Source: Methanomethylovorans sp041447285
GTDB lineage: Archaea > Halobacteriota > Methanosarcinia > Methanosarcinales > Methanosarcinaceae
Length of the DNA: 64,000 nucleotides
Reading direction: 5' to 3'
Assembly: GCF_041447285.1 (NCBI RefSeq)
Contig: NZ_JBGMEB010000008.1
Span: forward strand, 1-64,000
Made by a program: the position numbers and the translations under genes. The notes under the pieces were generated by a model, which was not told where the DNA came from, did no database searches, and worked only from the letters and a program-made list of their open reading frames with translations. This document shows positions 8,187 to 17,673 of the stretch, one piece after another. Position 1 is the first letter of the stretch. Every line of letters starts with the position of its first letter.

Positions 8187-10085
8187 TTATATATCACCTT
8201 GCAGAATAGGAAGCAGGATATGCACAGTAGTGCCTTTCCTTTGCTCACTTTCTATCCATATTTTTCCTTTATGTGCATCCACTATTTTTTTACAGATGAA
8301 CAATCCAAGGCCCGTACCTCCGTATTTGCGCCTTATTGAGGGATCAATCTGGTAGAATTTCTGGAATAGATTTGGTAACAGTTCTGGAGGTATGCCTATT
8401 CCGTTATCCTGAATGCTGATGTGGATCTTTTCTTCTTCCTTTGCGGCAAAGATACTTATCTTACCACCAAGAGGCGTGAACTTAATAGCATTGTCCAGAA
8501 TGTTAGTTAGCATGTCTGTGATTTTTTCTGCATCCCCTTCTATTTGAGGTAAATCTTCCTGTACATGGCGAAGGACTTCTATATTCTTCTCAGCGATAGG
8601 CATTGCCATATCTGTTACAGCGTTATCAATGAGCTCATTGGTATCTGTTTTGCTAAAATCATACTTTATAGTCTCAGCCTCTGCCATGCTTACGTACAAT
8701 AGGGAATCAATAAGTCTTCTAAGCCTTTCTGTATTGCGGATAATTGTGTTAACTACTTTAAGCTGCTGATAGTTCATTTCTCCGAGTGTGTCTTCCATAA
8801 GAAGGTCACTATATCCTTTGATGGAAGTAAGAGGTGTTCTTAGTTCATGGCTAACGTTTGACAGCAATTCGTTCTTCATCCTGTCCAGTGACTCTAATTC
8901 TTTGTTCGCCTTACTAAGTTCAGCGGTATATTTCCTCAACTTCTCTTCGGCGATTTTGCGTTCACCGATATCCTCAACAATACCTACTCCACCAAGCAAG
9001 GTACCGTCGTCAGATACATTTGGGCTGTAATCCACTTTTATGAAAGCTTTCTTGCCATTTCCTTCTGCTGTGTATTCTCCCTCAAAATGGCCCAAGCGCA
9101 AGGAAAGTACCTCTCTGAAAGCAGTTTTCATCTTTTCATCTTTCAGAGATCTGTTCATGTTAAAACCTATTATCCGTTCTTTAGGTATGCCCAGTATCTC
9201 TGCTATCTTGTCGTTACAGTGCGTAACTATGCCATCTTTATCAAAATCAAAGATGCCCAGGGGAGAATTTTCAAATATCATCCTGTACTTTTTTTCAGAT
9301 TCTTTAAGAGCGCTCTCCACCTCTTTTATGTGTGTGATATCAATGATTATTCCCTGGTAATAGCTCGGTCCTCCCTTTTCATCCCTTGCCAGCATGGACC
9401 TTTCAGTGACCCACCTTATTTCTCCCAAGCTCGTAACAATGCGATATTCTTTCGTAAAATAAATTTGTCTCTCTTGTTCAAAATCTGACACGTCGGCATT
9501 AAGACCGCTAAGATCTTCAGGATATACAATATCACTATATAGTAATTTTCCAGATGTAAACTCCTCAGCCTGGTAGCCAAACCTGGATATATTTTCCGAT
9601 ACGAAGACCACTGGCCAGCCCGCAAGGGGTTTCCAGAGAAAAGCAACAACAGGACTATTCCTGTATATCACATCCAGTTTGTTTTCTGCTGATTCATGGT
9701 CTCCAGATGTTGTACCTATTTTCGTTGTACTCAGACGTTCCACAGTGGCAACCATTCCGGCATAAGATCCTTTCTCATCAAGTAGGGGTAATAGTTGTCC
9801 ACTTTGTTCTTTCAGTTCTCCCGCAGTTGTGATAATAGGCAATAATGAATAGTGAACTTGTGTCAGAGTCTCCTTAGCCTTATGGAATAATTCCCGGAAA
9901 TGCACTTCATTCATGATCTTCTGATCGGGTAGCAATAACATCAGGTCCTTGCCCATCAGATCATCTGCTTTTAGGCCGGAAATATCTTCCATACCTTTAT
10001 TGAAAAAAATGAACCTATTATCACGGTCAACCGCCCAGACTCCTCTCCAGGCGCTTGCAAGAATACGCGTGCAAATATTATCCAC
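8187..10085 (-). CDS. Multi-PAS sensor histidine kinase
   Basis: A 632-residue kinase with no transmembrane segment, so a cytoplasmic sensor. Three PAS domains can be traced (about 10-115, 135-255 and 265-385; the last starts MIFENSPLGIFDFDKDG). Then come HisKA with NVSHELRTPLTSIKGYSDLL (about 405-425, phospho-accepting His) and a HATPase with DAEKITDMLTNILDNAIKF (N box), DNGIGIP (G1) and YGGTGLGLFICK (G2). The start is GTG 10085 with no clear ribosome site. No response regulator is adjacent. It diverges from the acetolactate decarboxylase gene across about 100 bp. A second kinase of similar build lies on the other side of that gene, suggesting the sensors and the lipoprotein form a unit. The ligand is unknown. 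Confidence 0.9.
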   Translation of the reverse strand: MDNICTRILASAWRGVWAVDRDNRFIFFNKGMEDISGLKADDLMGKDLMLLLPDQKIMNEVHFRELFHKAKETLTQVHYSLLPIITTAGELKEQSGQLLPLLDEKGSYAGMVATVERLSTTKIGTTSGDHESAENKLDVIYRNSPVVAFLWKPLAGWPVVFVSENISRFGYQAEEFTSGKLLYSDIVYPEDLSGLNADVSDFEQERQIYFTKEYRIVTSLGEIRWVTERSMLARDEKGGPSYYQGIIIDITHIKEVESALKESEKKYRMIFENSPLGIFDFDKDGIVTHCNDKIAEILGIPKERIIGFNMNRSLKDEKMKTAFREVLSLRLGHFEGEYTAEGNGKKAFIKVDYSPNVSDDGTLLGGVGIVEDIGERKIAEEKLRKYTAELSKANKELESLDRMKNELLSNVSHELRTPLTSIKGYSDLLMEDTLGEMNYQQLKVVNTIIRNTERLRRLIDSLLYVSMAEAETIKYDFSKTDTNELIDNAVTDMAMPIAEKNIEVLRHVQEDLPQIEGDAEKITDMLTNILDNAIKFTPLGGKISIFAAKEEEKIHISIQDNGIGIPPELLPNLFQKFYQIDPSIRRKYGGTGLGLFICKKIVDAHKGKIWIESEQRKGTTVHILLPILQGDI

Positions 10086-10187
10086 ATGATTTTGTGGCTT
10101 TTTATGTTTTAAATATCTTTTTAGTCATGAAGGGGAATAATAATACTATTTAAAGAAAAATAAAATATAGGTTATAAGGTGATTTTT

Positions 10188-11003
10188 ATGAAAGAAACAT
10201 TTATTCTATTGATCTGTTGCTTACTTTTCATATCTGTATCTTTTTCAGGATGTGTTGACGTCAAAAAAGAATCTGGAACGGAAAACCTCTCTACTGATGT
10301 GATATACCAGACATCGACTATTGGCGCATTGCTTGAAGGTATGTATGAAGGTGATGTAACTGTAAGTGATTTAAGAGAACATGGGGACTTGGGACTTGGA
10401 ACTTTCAATGGGCTTGACGGAGAAATGGTAGTACTTGATGGTATTGTCTATCAGGTCAAGGCTGATGGAGTGGCATACAGGGTAAATGATTCTATAAAAA
10501 CGCCTTTTGCCGCTGTCACAATGTTTGAAAGCGATATCAACAAGGCATTAGAACAGGAAATGAACAATACACAACTTAATGCATATATGGAAACTCTGAT
10601 GCCTAGCAGGAACCTTATGTATACCATAAAAATAGAAGGCAATTTTAGTTACATGAAGACCCGTAGTGTTCCTGCTCAGAAAAAGCCATATCCAAGACTT
10701 GCAGATGTCACTAAGAACCAGACTACTTTTGAATTTGAAAATGTCTCAGGAACGATCGTAGGTTTCTGGCTTCCGGATTATGTTGAAAAAGTAAATGTTC
10801 CAGGGTATCACCTTCATTTCCTCACAGCTGATGGTAGTGCCGGGGGACATATTCTGGAATGTACTATAAGATCAGGAAATGTCAGTATCGATATTTCAGA
10901 CGATTTCTTCATGCAGCTTCCTGCAACAGAGGAATTCTTAAGCGGTAACTTCAGTGAAGAAAGAACACAAGAACTTACACAAGTCGAAAAAGGAAAAAAT
11001 TGA
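10188..11003 (+). CDS. Acetolactate decarboxylase, predicted lipoprotein
   Basis: The 271-residue protein matches alpha-acetolactate decarboxylase (BudA/AlsD), which converts 2-acetolactate to acetoin. Near the N terminus YQTSTIGALLEGMYEGDVTV (about 40-59) and GLGTFNGLDGEMVVLDG (about 69-85), then KTPFAAVTMF, follow the family pattern. PGYHLHFLTADGSAGGH (about 205-221) supplies the three metal-binding His (about 208, 210, 221). Unusually it starts with a signal sequence ending in a lipobox, SFSGC, with Cys at about residue 22, so it should be anchored outside the membrane. ATG 10188 follows AAGGTGAT. It is flanked by two histidine kinases reading away from and into it. Substrate outside the cell is inferred, not shown. 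Confidence 0.8.
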   Translation: MKETFILLICCLLFISVSFSGCVDVKKESGTENLSTDVIYQTSTIGALLEGMYEGDVTVSDLREHGDLGLGTFNGLDGEMVVLDGIVYQVKADGVAYRVNDSIKTPFAAVTMFESDINKALEQEMNNTQLNAYMETLMPSRNLMYTIKIEGNFSYMKTRSVPAQKKPYPRLADVTKNQTTFEFENVSGTIVGFWLPDYVEKVNVPGYHLHFLTADGSAGGHILECTIRSGNVSIDISDDFFMQLPATEEFLSGNFSEERTQELTQVEKGKN

Positions 11004-11007
11004 ATAT

Positions 11008-12915
11008 TTACTTATTTATTCTGGATGGATTGGCACATTTTGGAAGCAATATGTTCACTGTTGTCCCCTTGCCTTCCTCGCTATCGATCCAGATCTTCCC
11101 TTTATGTTCTTCGATTATGATCTTACACATAAAGAGTCCCAATCCATTACCCCCGTAATTGCGTGTAGATGATCCATCTAACTGGACAAACATCTGGAAT
11201 ACCTTTTTCAGATCCTCTTTTGACATTCCAATACCTGTATCTGTGATGGTCAAATGTACAAAGTCATTTTCCATCAATGCCGATATTGTGACCGTTCCGC
11301 CATTATTAGTAAACTTTATTGCATTATCCAAAATATGGACAAAAACGCGTGGCAAATATTCAGCATCACCCACTATTTCTGGAAGCTCTGAAGGTAGATT
11401 TGTTTCCAATGTTAGTTCTTTAGACTTAAGTTTTTCATTTACTATGTCTAAAGACACATATATCATATTGGATAATGGCAATCTATCAAAATTGTATTTG
11501 ATAGCACCATGAGTTGCAGTACTGACAAAAAGCAGTGAATCCAGTACCATCTGTAGTTGCTTTGTTTTTTCAACAACTCTATGCATGGCTTTTTTCTGAT
11601 CAGGGTTAAGAGGTCCCAGATTTTCATCATACACAAGTTCACTGAATCCTTTTATACTCGTAAGAGGTGTATTGATCTCATGCTGCAGATTTGAAAGTAA
11701 TTCATTTTTGAGTTTGTCTAGGGATTTCAGTTCTTCGTAAGCTTTTGCAAGCTCCTCATTTGCTTTTCTTAGATTTTCTTCCGAGCGTTTGATCCCGGTT
11801 ATATCCCGCAAATGTTCCACAACCATTATCGCCTTTCCTTCGTCATCAAATATCGGATAAGCTTTCATCTCTTTGATGCTACCATCTGCAGGATTGTTCC
11901 ATATTGCTTCTTTAGGAAGGCCACTTGCAAAGGATTCCAGTACATGACAGCTTTCAGATGAATTATTACTGTGCCCAAGGATTTCATAACGATGGGGATG
12001 TTTTTGTTTTTCTTCTTCAGATAAGTACTCATAACCTTTCCAGTTGCTTGTCACAATTCTAAGGTCTCTGTCAAGTACCAGTATCAGATCATTTATTGCG
12101 TTGAAAGTGTTGAAAAGGAGCTTCTTTTGTTGCTGTTGGGCTTGTTCTGCTTCTTCTATCTTGGTAACGTCCTCTATGATGCCTAGGCCACCTTTCAGTT
12201 CCCCCTCTGCTGTCAGTTCAGGCAAGTATATAGAATGAAGTTTTATAGGTCTTTTTTTCAGCTCCATATCAAACTCTGCTTCAAGAGGAGTTAATGATGC
12301 CTTAGGGGAGGACAATGTTTTCCTTAGCTTTTCATTATCTATAAGAGCAGTAACCTGAAGTCCTACTATCTTGCTTTCAGGCGTGTTAAGTATCTGTGTG
12401 AGCTTGTGATTGCAGTTGACAATAATTCCTTTCTTGTCTATGAAAAGCCCTACAGGACAATTATGAAAAAGAGCACTATAGCGTCTGGCGTTTTCCAGAG
12501 ATATTTTTTCAAGCTCTCTCTTTTCGATCATGTTTCCAAGCAAGCCACAAACCACGTTTAATATCTCATGTGCTTGTGCCCATTGTTCGGAATTTTGCCG
12601 GTCTTTATTGTAAAGGGCAGATATGTATCCACGTATTCTTCCATGGACTACTATATCTACAGATATGGATGGATACTGTCCGTTGTCCTGAGCTCCATAG
12701 ATTTTCCCATCTATTTTTGCAATGATGCCGTACACCTGAAGGGGTAACATTGTTTCAGGTAACGACCTTACAAGCATACTTGTGAGAGAATGCACCGGCA
12801 GGCTAGAGTTGAAGAAACTAATTATCTTCAACAATGCAAATTGGTTACTTATAGCACTCTCTCGGGTGCTAGAAGTGCACTCCTCCAAGACGCAGGTATC
12901 GTTAATTAATGGCAT
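11008..12915 (-). CDS. GAF/PAS sensor histidine kinase
   Basis: A 635-residue cytoplasmic kinase. Residues about 15-140 look like a GAF-type domain ending in a coiled segment. A PAS domain begins at ALFHNCPVGLFIDKKG (about 148) and a second at FNAINDLILVLDRDLR (about 272), with a PAC-like tail. HisKA has NLQHEINTPLTSIKGFSELV (about 415-435); the usual SHELRTP box is changed to QHEINTP but keeps the His. The HATPase domain has LDNAIKFTNNGG, DTGIGMS and YGGNGLGLFMCK. It converges on the acetolactate decarboxylase gene, with only four bases between the stops. The variant H box may change partner choice; the protein should still autophosphorylate. Confidence 0.9.
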   Translation of the reverse strand: MPLINDTCVLEECTSSTRESAISNQFALLKIISFFNSSLPVHSLTSMLVRSLPETMLPLQVYGIIAKIDGKIYGAQDNGQYPSISVDIVVHGRIRGYISALYNKDRQNSEQWAQAHEILNVVCGLLGNMIEKRELEKISLENARRYSALFHNCPVGLFIDKKGIIVNCNHKLTQILNTPESKIVGLQVTALIDNEKLRKTLSSPKASLTPLEAEFDMELKKRPIKLHSIYLPELTAEGELKGGLGIIEDVTKIEEAEQAQQQQKKLLFNTFNAINDLILVLDRDLRIVTSNWKGYEYLSEEEKQKHPHRYEILGHSNNSSESCHVLESFASGLPKEAIWNNPADGSIKEMKAYPIFDDEGKAIMVVEHLRDITGIKRSEENLRKANEELAKAYEELKSLDKLKNELLSNLQHEINTPLTSIKGFSELVYDENLGPLNPDQKKAMHRVVEKTKQLQMVLDSLLFVSTATHGAIKYNFDRLPLSNMIYVSLDIVNEKLKSKELTLETNLPSELPEIVGDAEYLPRVFVHILDNAIKFTNNGGTVTISALMENDFVHLTITDTGIGMSKEDLKKVFQMFVQLDGSSTRNYGGNGLGLFMCKIIIEEHKGKIWIDSEEGKGTTVNILLPKCANPSRINK

Positions 12916-13058
12916 TTTATTATATTAATTTAAATATAATATTTGTATAAAAGGATTTCCACAGATATTTATCATTCGACAACCAATAGCCATATTTATT
13001 AAACATGCGCAAACTATAGGGTGCAGGTCCTTCTGAGGAACCTTCCACAGGTGAAAAG

Positions 13059-14216
13059 ATGTACGCAGACAGAATCAATGCTCTACCACCTTACCTCTTT
13101 GCAGCGATCGATGAATCCAAGGCCAGAATGCTGGCAAAAGGAGTGGATGTGATAGACCTTGGCATCGGTGATCCGGATCAGCCCACACCTTCTCATATAG
13201 TGGAATCCATGTGCCAGGCTGTTAGGGACCCATCCACACACAGGTATCCATCATACACTGGCATGTTAGATTTCAGGAAAGCCGCAGCCAGATGGTGCAA
13301 GGAAACAAAGAATATTGATATCGATCCTGCAAGCCAGACCCTTACTCTTATAGGCTCTAAAGAAGGCGTTGCTCATATTCCTTTGGCTTTCATTAATCCA
13401 AATGATGTAGTATTATGCCCTGACCCGGCTTATCCGGTATACAAGATCGGTACTCAGTTTGCAGGTGGAGAACCTTTCATAATGCCGCTTCTGGAAGAAA
13501 ATGATTTCCTGCCTGACCTTGAAGCTATCCCTCCAGATATGCTGGCAAGGGCAAAACTGATGTTCATCAATTATCCTAACAATCCGACATCAGCAACTGC
13601 TGACAGGTCATTCTTCGAAGAGGTAGTAGAGTTCGCAAAGGAAAACAATATTATTGTAGTTCATGATAACGCATATTCTGAAATGGTGTACGATGGATAT
13701 CAGGCACCAAGTTTCCTGAGCGTGGACGGTGCCATGGATGTTGGCATTGAACTTTATTCCCTTTCAAAAACATATAACATGACCGGATGGCGTCTGGCTT
13801 TTGCGGTTGGTAACGAGAAACTCGTTAAAGGTCTTGGAAAGGTTAAATCCAACATTGACTCTGGGGCTTTTGATGCCATCCAAAAGGCTGGTATTACCGC
13901 ACTTACCGGTTCCCAGCAATGTGTAAGCGATATGAACCGCATATATGAAAAGAGAAGAGATGTGCTCTTAAAAGGTTTGCGTGGCATAGGTCTTGATATG
14001 AAAACTCCCAAAGCGACTTTCTATATGTGGGCTCCTGTTCCAAGTGGTTATGATTCAATGGGATTCTCACAGCTTTTACTCGAAAAGGCCGGAATAGTTG
14101 CCACTCCTGGAGTAGGGTTCGGGCAGTATGGGGAGGGCTATATAAGATTCGCTCTTACGCAGTCTGTTGAAAGGATCAATGAAGCTGTTTCCAGAATGGA
14201 AAAGCTCAATCTGTAA
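13059..14216 (+). CDS. dapL: LL-diaminopimelate aminotransferase
   Basis: A PLP enzyme of 385 residues that makes LL-diaminopimelate directly from tetrahydrodipicolinate in lysine synthesis, the route used by many methanogens. Visible blocks are DLGIGDPDQPTPSHI (about 32-46), HRYPSYTGMLDFRKAAARW (about 66-84), NYPNNPTSATAD (about 169-180), HDNAYSEMVYDG (about 201-212) and the lysine loop SLSKTYNMTGWRLAF (about 234-248, Lys binds PLP). Close aminotransferases share these blocks, so the assignment rests on overall pattern. AGGTG sits eight bases before ATG 13059, and a TATA-like ATATTTATTAAA lies near 12992. Confidence 0.85.
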   Translation: MYADRINALPPYLFAAIDESKARMLAKGVDVIDLGIGDPDQPTPSHIVESMCQAVRDPSTHRYPSYTGMLDFRKAAARWCKETKNIDIDPASQTLTLIGSKEGVAHIPLAFINPNDVVLCPDPAYPVYKIGTQFAGGEPFIMPLLEENDFLPDLEAIPPDMLARAKLMFINYPNNPTSATADRSFFEEVVEFAKENNIIVVHDNAYSEMVYDGYQAPSFLSVDGAMDVGIELYSLSKTYNMTGWRLAFAVGNEKLVKGLGKVKSNIDSGAFDAIQKAGITALTGSQQCVSDMNRIYEKRRDVLLKGLRGIGLDMKTPKATFYMWAPVPSGYDSMGFSQLLLEKAGIVATPGVGFGQYGEGYIRFALTQSVERINEAVSRMEKLNL

Positions 14217-14222
14217 TGCCGC

Positions 14223-14261
14223 AAGAAGAGGGAATTGCAGAGCCTTTATTATCCTCTTCTT
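14223..14261. terminator. Possible hairpin between dapL and the PhoU-family gene
   Basis: Arms AAGAAGAGG (14223-14231) and CCTCTTCTT (14253-14261) are perfect 9-bp complements separated by 21 bases. They lie just after dapL and reach into the 3' end of the convergent PhoU-family gene. There is no strong T-tract, so the terminator role is uncertain. Confidence 0.3.
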
Positions 14262-15256
14262 CTTTCCACTCCCATATTTATGGACATTTCGGCAATATCG
14301 GCGCTATATTCAGATATCCTTTGGAGGCTATGGATTATGGATGCCATTTGTTCTGATCTGCAGCGTTGTGCTTCTTGCTCATTGCGCATGATAGTATAAT
14401 CTTCGAATTTTCTCGCAAGATTAACAACTTTATTCGAATATCCAATATCTTTATCTTCAAGGGCTTTTAAGGAATCTTTAAACACTCTTTGCGCTAAAGC
14501 ACCCATGGCAAAGACCTCATCTCTTTCAGGAACTTCTGAGTCCATAAGGATGGTCTGCCTTGCAATTTTTTCCACATGGTCCCCTATGCGTTCGATGATC
14601 TTGGTAACAAGTCTGTATCCCAGGCACTGGCGTGGTCTTTCTATACCTATCCTCTCTGCAAGTTTTGGGTCTTCAACTGCCACTTTTAATTGCCTTACAG
14701 TAAGAAGGTAGAATCTATCCACTTCATTATCTCTGTTCACTATGTCTCGGGCAAGTTCCAGATCGTGGTTCTTGAGGGCAAGCATTACATCCTCAAGCAT
14801 TGAACTAATCAGACGCAACATGTTCTGCAATGCCTTTTCCAGTGGCAATTCCTGGTAGTTCATCAGGCTTTGCAACAGTATTTCGTTACGTGATTCCTCA
14901 ATTACTTCGATACCAATGAGGCGTTGGCGTGTCACATCTTTGAAGAACTTACGGTCATGTGCATGGAAACCTTTGCTTGATACAAGCCGGATCAGATCGT
15001 AGCCAGCCAGATAATGTGATACAAGTATTCTGAAATTATCCTCTGGCGAATCTTCCTGGGTGATCTCGATCACTGATTCATGTTTTTTATTCTCGATCTT
15101 CGAGTCAGCAGATAACAAAAGAGTACAATCACTTTGCGGTATTAATGTTAAGGCATCCCCTGCATCTAGGCCGCAGTCCCTTACCCATTTAATAGGCAAA
15201 GAGACAATATATGTGGAGCCGCCTGTCAGCTGTATTTTCCTTTGTTCATAATCTAT
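14249..15256 (-). CDS. AbrB-like plus PhoU-domain phosphate regulator, unusual start codon
   Basis: The N-terminal 45 residues form an AbrB/SpoVT swapped-hairpin fold (RKIQLTGGSTYIVSLP, then GLDAGDALTLIP), followed by PhoU-type helical bundles (about 125-330), as in archaeal PhoU regulators of phosphate uptake. The first normal start in frame, TTG 15199, would cut the conserved hairpin in half. Upstream the frame stays open to a stop at 15275 but contains no ATG, GTG or TTG; codons there are ATT, ACA, GGG, CGT, GTT, GTT, ATA, GAT, TAT, GAA, CAA. I place the start at ATA 15256, nine bases after AGGG, giving 335 residues. A start at GTT or ATT is equally possible. The protein family call is firm; the start is not. 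Confidence 0.75.
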   Translation of the reverse strand: MDYEQRKIQLTGGSTYIVSLPIKWVRDCGLDAGDALTLIPQSDCTLLLSADSKIENKKHESVIEITQEDSPEDNFRILVSHYLAGYDLIRLVSSKGFHAHDRKFFKDVTRQRLIGIEVIEESRNEILLQSLMNYQELPLEKALQNMLRLISSMLEDVMLALKNHDLELARDIVNRDNEVDRFYLLTVRQLKVAVEDPKLAERIGIERPRQCLGYRLVTKIIERIGDHVEKIARQTILMDSEVPERDEVFAMGALAQRVFKDSLKALEDKDIGYSNKVVNLARKFEDYTIMRNEQEAQRCRSEQMASIIHSLQRISEYSADIAEMSINMGVERRRG

Positions 15257-15483
15257 AACAACACGCCCTGTAATTTAATCTATCAACATATACTTCCTAT
15301 GAATACATAAAGGTAGTGAATCAACTATATATTAAACTATAGTTACTTTTCCTAATTAGGAATTAGGGGTGTATCTATATTCTTATCTAAAAGTTATATC
15401 TAAAATTACAAGTAAAGCAAAATGACCTTTCAAAAAGAGAAGGTAGGTTTGAATATCAGAAAAATAAAAATATCTGTTGTACG

Positions 15484-16575
15484 TCAAATCGAGGCAGGGT
15501 TAATGAAACCGCTACGCAGCATGTGATCTGCAATCACTATTGCAACCATAGACTCGGCCACCGGCACAAGTCTGGGTGGTATAGTGGGGTCGTGTCTTCC
15601 ATGTACCTGTACTTCACATTCCTGAACCTTTTTCATATCCACTGTTTTCTGCTTCTTTGAGATGGATGGAGTTGGTTTGATCGCAACCCTGCATATAATA
15701 GGAAGTCCTGTGGATATACCACCAATTATTCCTCCTGCATTGTTGGTCTGGCATGTGATCTGTTCGTCTTTTACAATGAACGGATCGTTCATTTGGCTGC
15801 CCTTCATGCGTGCACTTGCAAAGCCTGCACCGATCTCAAGTCCTTTGACAGCCCCTATACTCATTAATGCCTTTGCAATGTCGGCATCCAGTTTATCAAA
15901 TACTGGCTCTCCAAGACCTCTGGGAACTCCTGTGGCAACTACTTCCACGATGCCTCCAAGGCTGTCTCCTTCTCTGCGTGCATCTTCGATTGCTTCCATC
16001 ATCTTTGCAGCTGCTTTAGGATCAGCACAACGTATGGGCGTCTTTTCCACATTCTCCATCACTTCGGTAAAGGTCATCTCAGAAGCTGCAATTCCACCCA
16101 ATTCGATGACATGTGCAAAAACTGTGATGCCGTATAGAGAAAGCAAATGTTTCGCAATGGCGCCTGCAGCTACTCTGCCAAGGGTTTCCCGTCCTGATGA
16201 TCTGCCTCCACCCCTATGGTCACGCATACCATATTTATCCTGGTATAACAGGTCTGCATGTCCAGGTCTGGGAATTGTCCGCAGATATTCATAAGCATTT
16301 GAATTTGCATCCTTGTTGCGAACCATCATGGAAATTGGCATGCCAGTGGTCTTTCCTTCAAATATACCTGACAATATCTCCACTATATCGGATTCGTTAC
16401 GGGGTGTAGAGGCACTGCTTTGCCCAGGTCTGCGCCTGTCTAGTTCTTTCTGTATCACCGAGGCTTCAAGGGACAGTCCTGCAGGTGTGCCATCTACTAC
16501 TACTCCCAGGGCATTGCCATGTGATTCCCCCCAGGTGGTAACTTTAAAAACAGTTCCAAAAGTGTTGCCAGACAT
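15484..16575 (-). CDS. aroC: Chorismate synthase
   Basis: Converts 5-enolpyruvylshikimate 3-phosphate to chorismate using reduced FMN, the end of the shikimate pathway. The 363 residues carry the family signatures GTVFKVTTWGESHGNALG (about 7-24), PRPGHADLLYQDKYGMRDHRGGGRSSGRET (about 101-130, seen in pieces) and GRHDPTIPPRLVPVAESM (about 327-344). The length is normal. It follows the cation-efflux gene by 51 bp on the same strand. The ribosome site upstream of ATG 16575 is weak (GGATG 12 bases away). Confidence 0.97.
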   Translation of the reverse strand: MSGNTFGTVFKVTTWGESHGNALGVVVDGTPAGLSLEASVIQKELDRRRPGQSSASTPRNESDIVEILSGIFEGKTTGMPISMMVRNKDANSNAYEYLRTIPRPGHADLLYQDKYGMRDHRGGGRSSGRETLGRVAAGAIAKHLLSLYGITVFAHVIELGGIAASEMTFTEVMENVEKTPIRCADPKAAAKMMEAIEDARREGDSLGGIVEVVATGVPRGLGEPVFDKLDADIAKALMSIGAVKGLEIGAGFASARMKGSQMNDPFIVKDEQITCQTNNAGGIIGGISTGLPIICRVAIKPTPSISKKQKTVDMKKVQECEVQVHGRHDPTIPPRLVPVAESMVAIVIADHMLRSGFINPASI

Positions 16576-16626
16576 CGTTAGTAAATCATCCTTACTTCTC
16601 TTATAGTTTATCCCGCTCTCTTCAAT

Positions 16627-17502
16627 TCATGATGCTGGTTCAAGTGGAGCAGGTTCAATATGGATGACTACGTCCTGGACACCTTCAAAACGTTGTTTTA
16701 GCCGATATTCTACAGTATCGGCAATACTATGTGATTCATGGGTAGGCATGTTAGGATGCACTTCCATGTGCAAATCGATGTATATGTGGCCTGCAACGCC
16801 TCTTGTTCTTATGTTGTGGCATCCCATTACGCCATCCACTTCGCACACAACATCGTATACTTCTTTTACATCAAGTTGGGATGTGTCACACAGAATAGAA
16901 GCGCTTTTAATAATGATGGAGATTGCTGCATAGAATATGATTACTGAAATTACGATCGCTATGATGGGGTCCAGTATAGGGAAACCCGCTTTTATAGCAA
17001 TGAGTCCTAGGATGACAGAAAGGGATACATAAATGTCACTTTTAGTGTGCATGGAGTCAGCAATGAGCACTTCACTTTGCAATTTCACACCGTTACGATG
17101 TTCATAAGTTGTTACAAGGTAATTAACTGTCATTGTACCGATCATGACCATAAAGCTAATAGCAGTCACTTCCGGCAATGATCCATTACCAAATCTTCCA
17201 AAAGCCTCACTCACTATCTTGAAGCCTACAAACATCAGCAATACAGCGATGAAAACAGATGCCATTGTCTCGAATTTACGATGACCATAAGGATGCTCTG
17301 TATCTGGTGGTTTTGAAGCTGCTTGAATTCCTATAAGTCCAACAACATTGGATATTCCATCAAACATGGAATGATAACCGTCGGATTGCATACTCAAAGT
17401 ATTTGTTATCTTACCATAAATGATCTTAACAACAGAAACTGCCAGGTTGAGTACCAAGATCAAGATCATTATATTTCGGATCTTTTTATAGCGTGCATCC
17501 AT
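16627..17502 (-). CDS. Cation diffusion facilitator transporter
   Basis: A 291-residue membrane protein of the CDF family, exporting divalent metals such as Zn, Fe or Mn in exchange for protons. Six helices are expected across residues 10-205. SDGYHSMFDGISN (about 40-52) and LIADSMHTKSDIYVSLS (about 145-161) hold the paired HxxxD/DxxxD metal sites, and HPYGHRKFE (about 70-78) is typical. The C-terminal cytoplasmic domain (about 210-285) ends in VQDVVIHIEPAP, the usual His-containing strand. Metal choice cannot be read reliably. It lies upstream of aroC. Confidence 0.93.
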   Translation of the reverse strand: MDARYKKIRNIMILILVLNLAVSVVKIIYGKITNTLSMQSDGYHSMFDGISNVVGLIGIQAASKPPDTEHPYGHRKFETMASVFIAVLLMFVGFKIVSEAFGRFGNGSLPEVTAISFMVMIGTMTVNYLVTTYEHRNGVKLQSEVLIADSMHTKSDIYVSLSVILGLIAIKAGFPILDPIIAIVISVIIFYAAISIIIKSASILCDTSQLDVKEVYDVVCEVDGVMGCHNIRTRGVAGHIYIDLHMEVHPNMPTHESHSIADTVEYRLKQRFEGVQDVVIHIEPAPLEPAS

Positions 17503-17673
17503 CTGTATCTCAGAAGAGATTATTACAGTATTATATAAATTGATATGATTTTTAAATCGAAGATATAAAGCTGAGGCTACATTTATTTCTGATGGCTACT
17601 TTTGCATGTACTTACAATATCTACCATAAAGGATACCGGAATCTATAATTTACATGATGATGCTGTTCAATGT

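Noticed and set aside
10086..10187. Short inverted repeat CCACA/TGTGG at the kinase start (10081-10096) as an operator
   Set aside because: Five-base arms and overlap with coding sequence; not distinguishable from chance.
17602..17673. Longer N terminus for the CooC-like ATPase
   Set aside because: Family members begin at the Walker A strand; the extra 24 residues (with HDDAVQC) have no family match.
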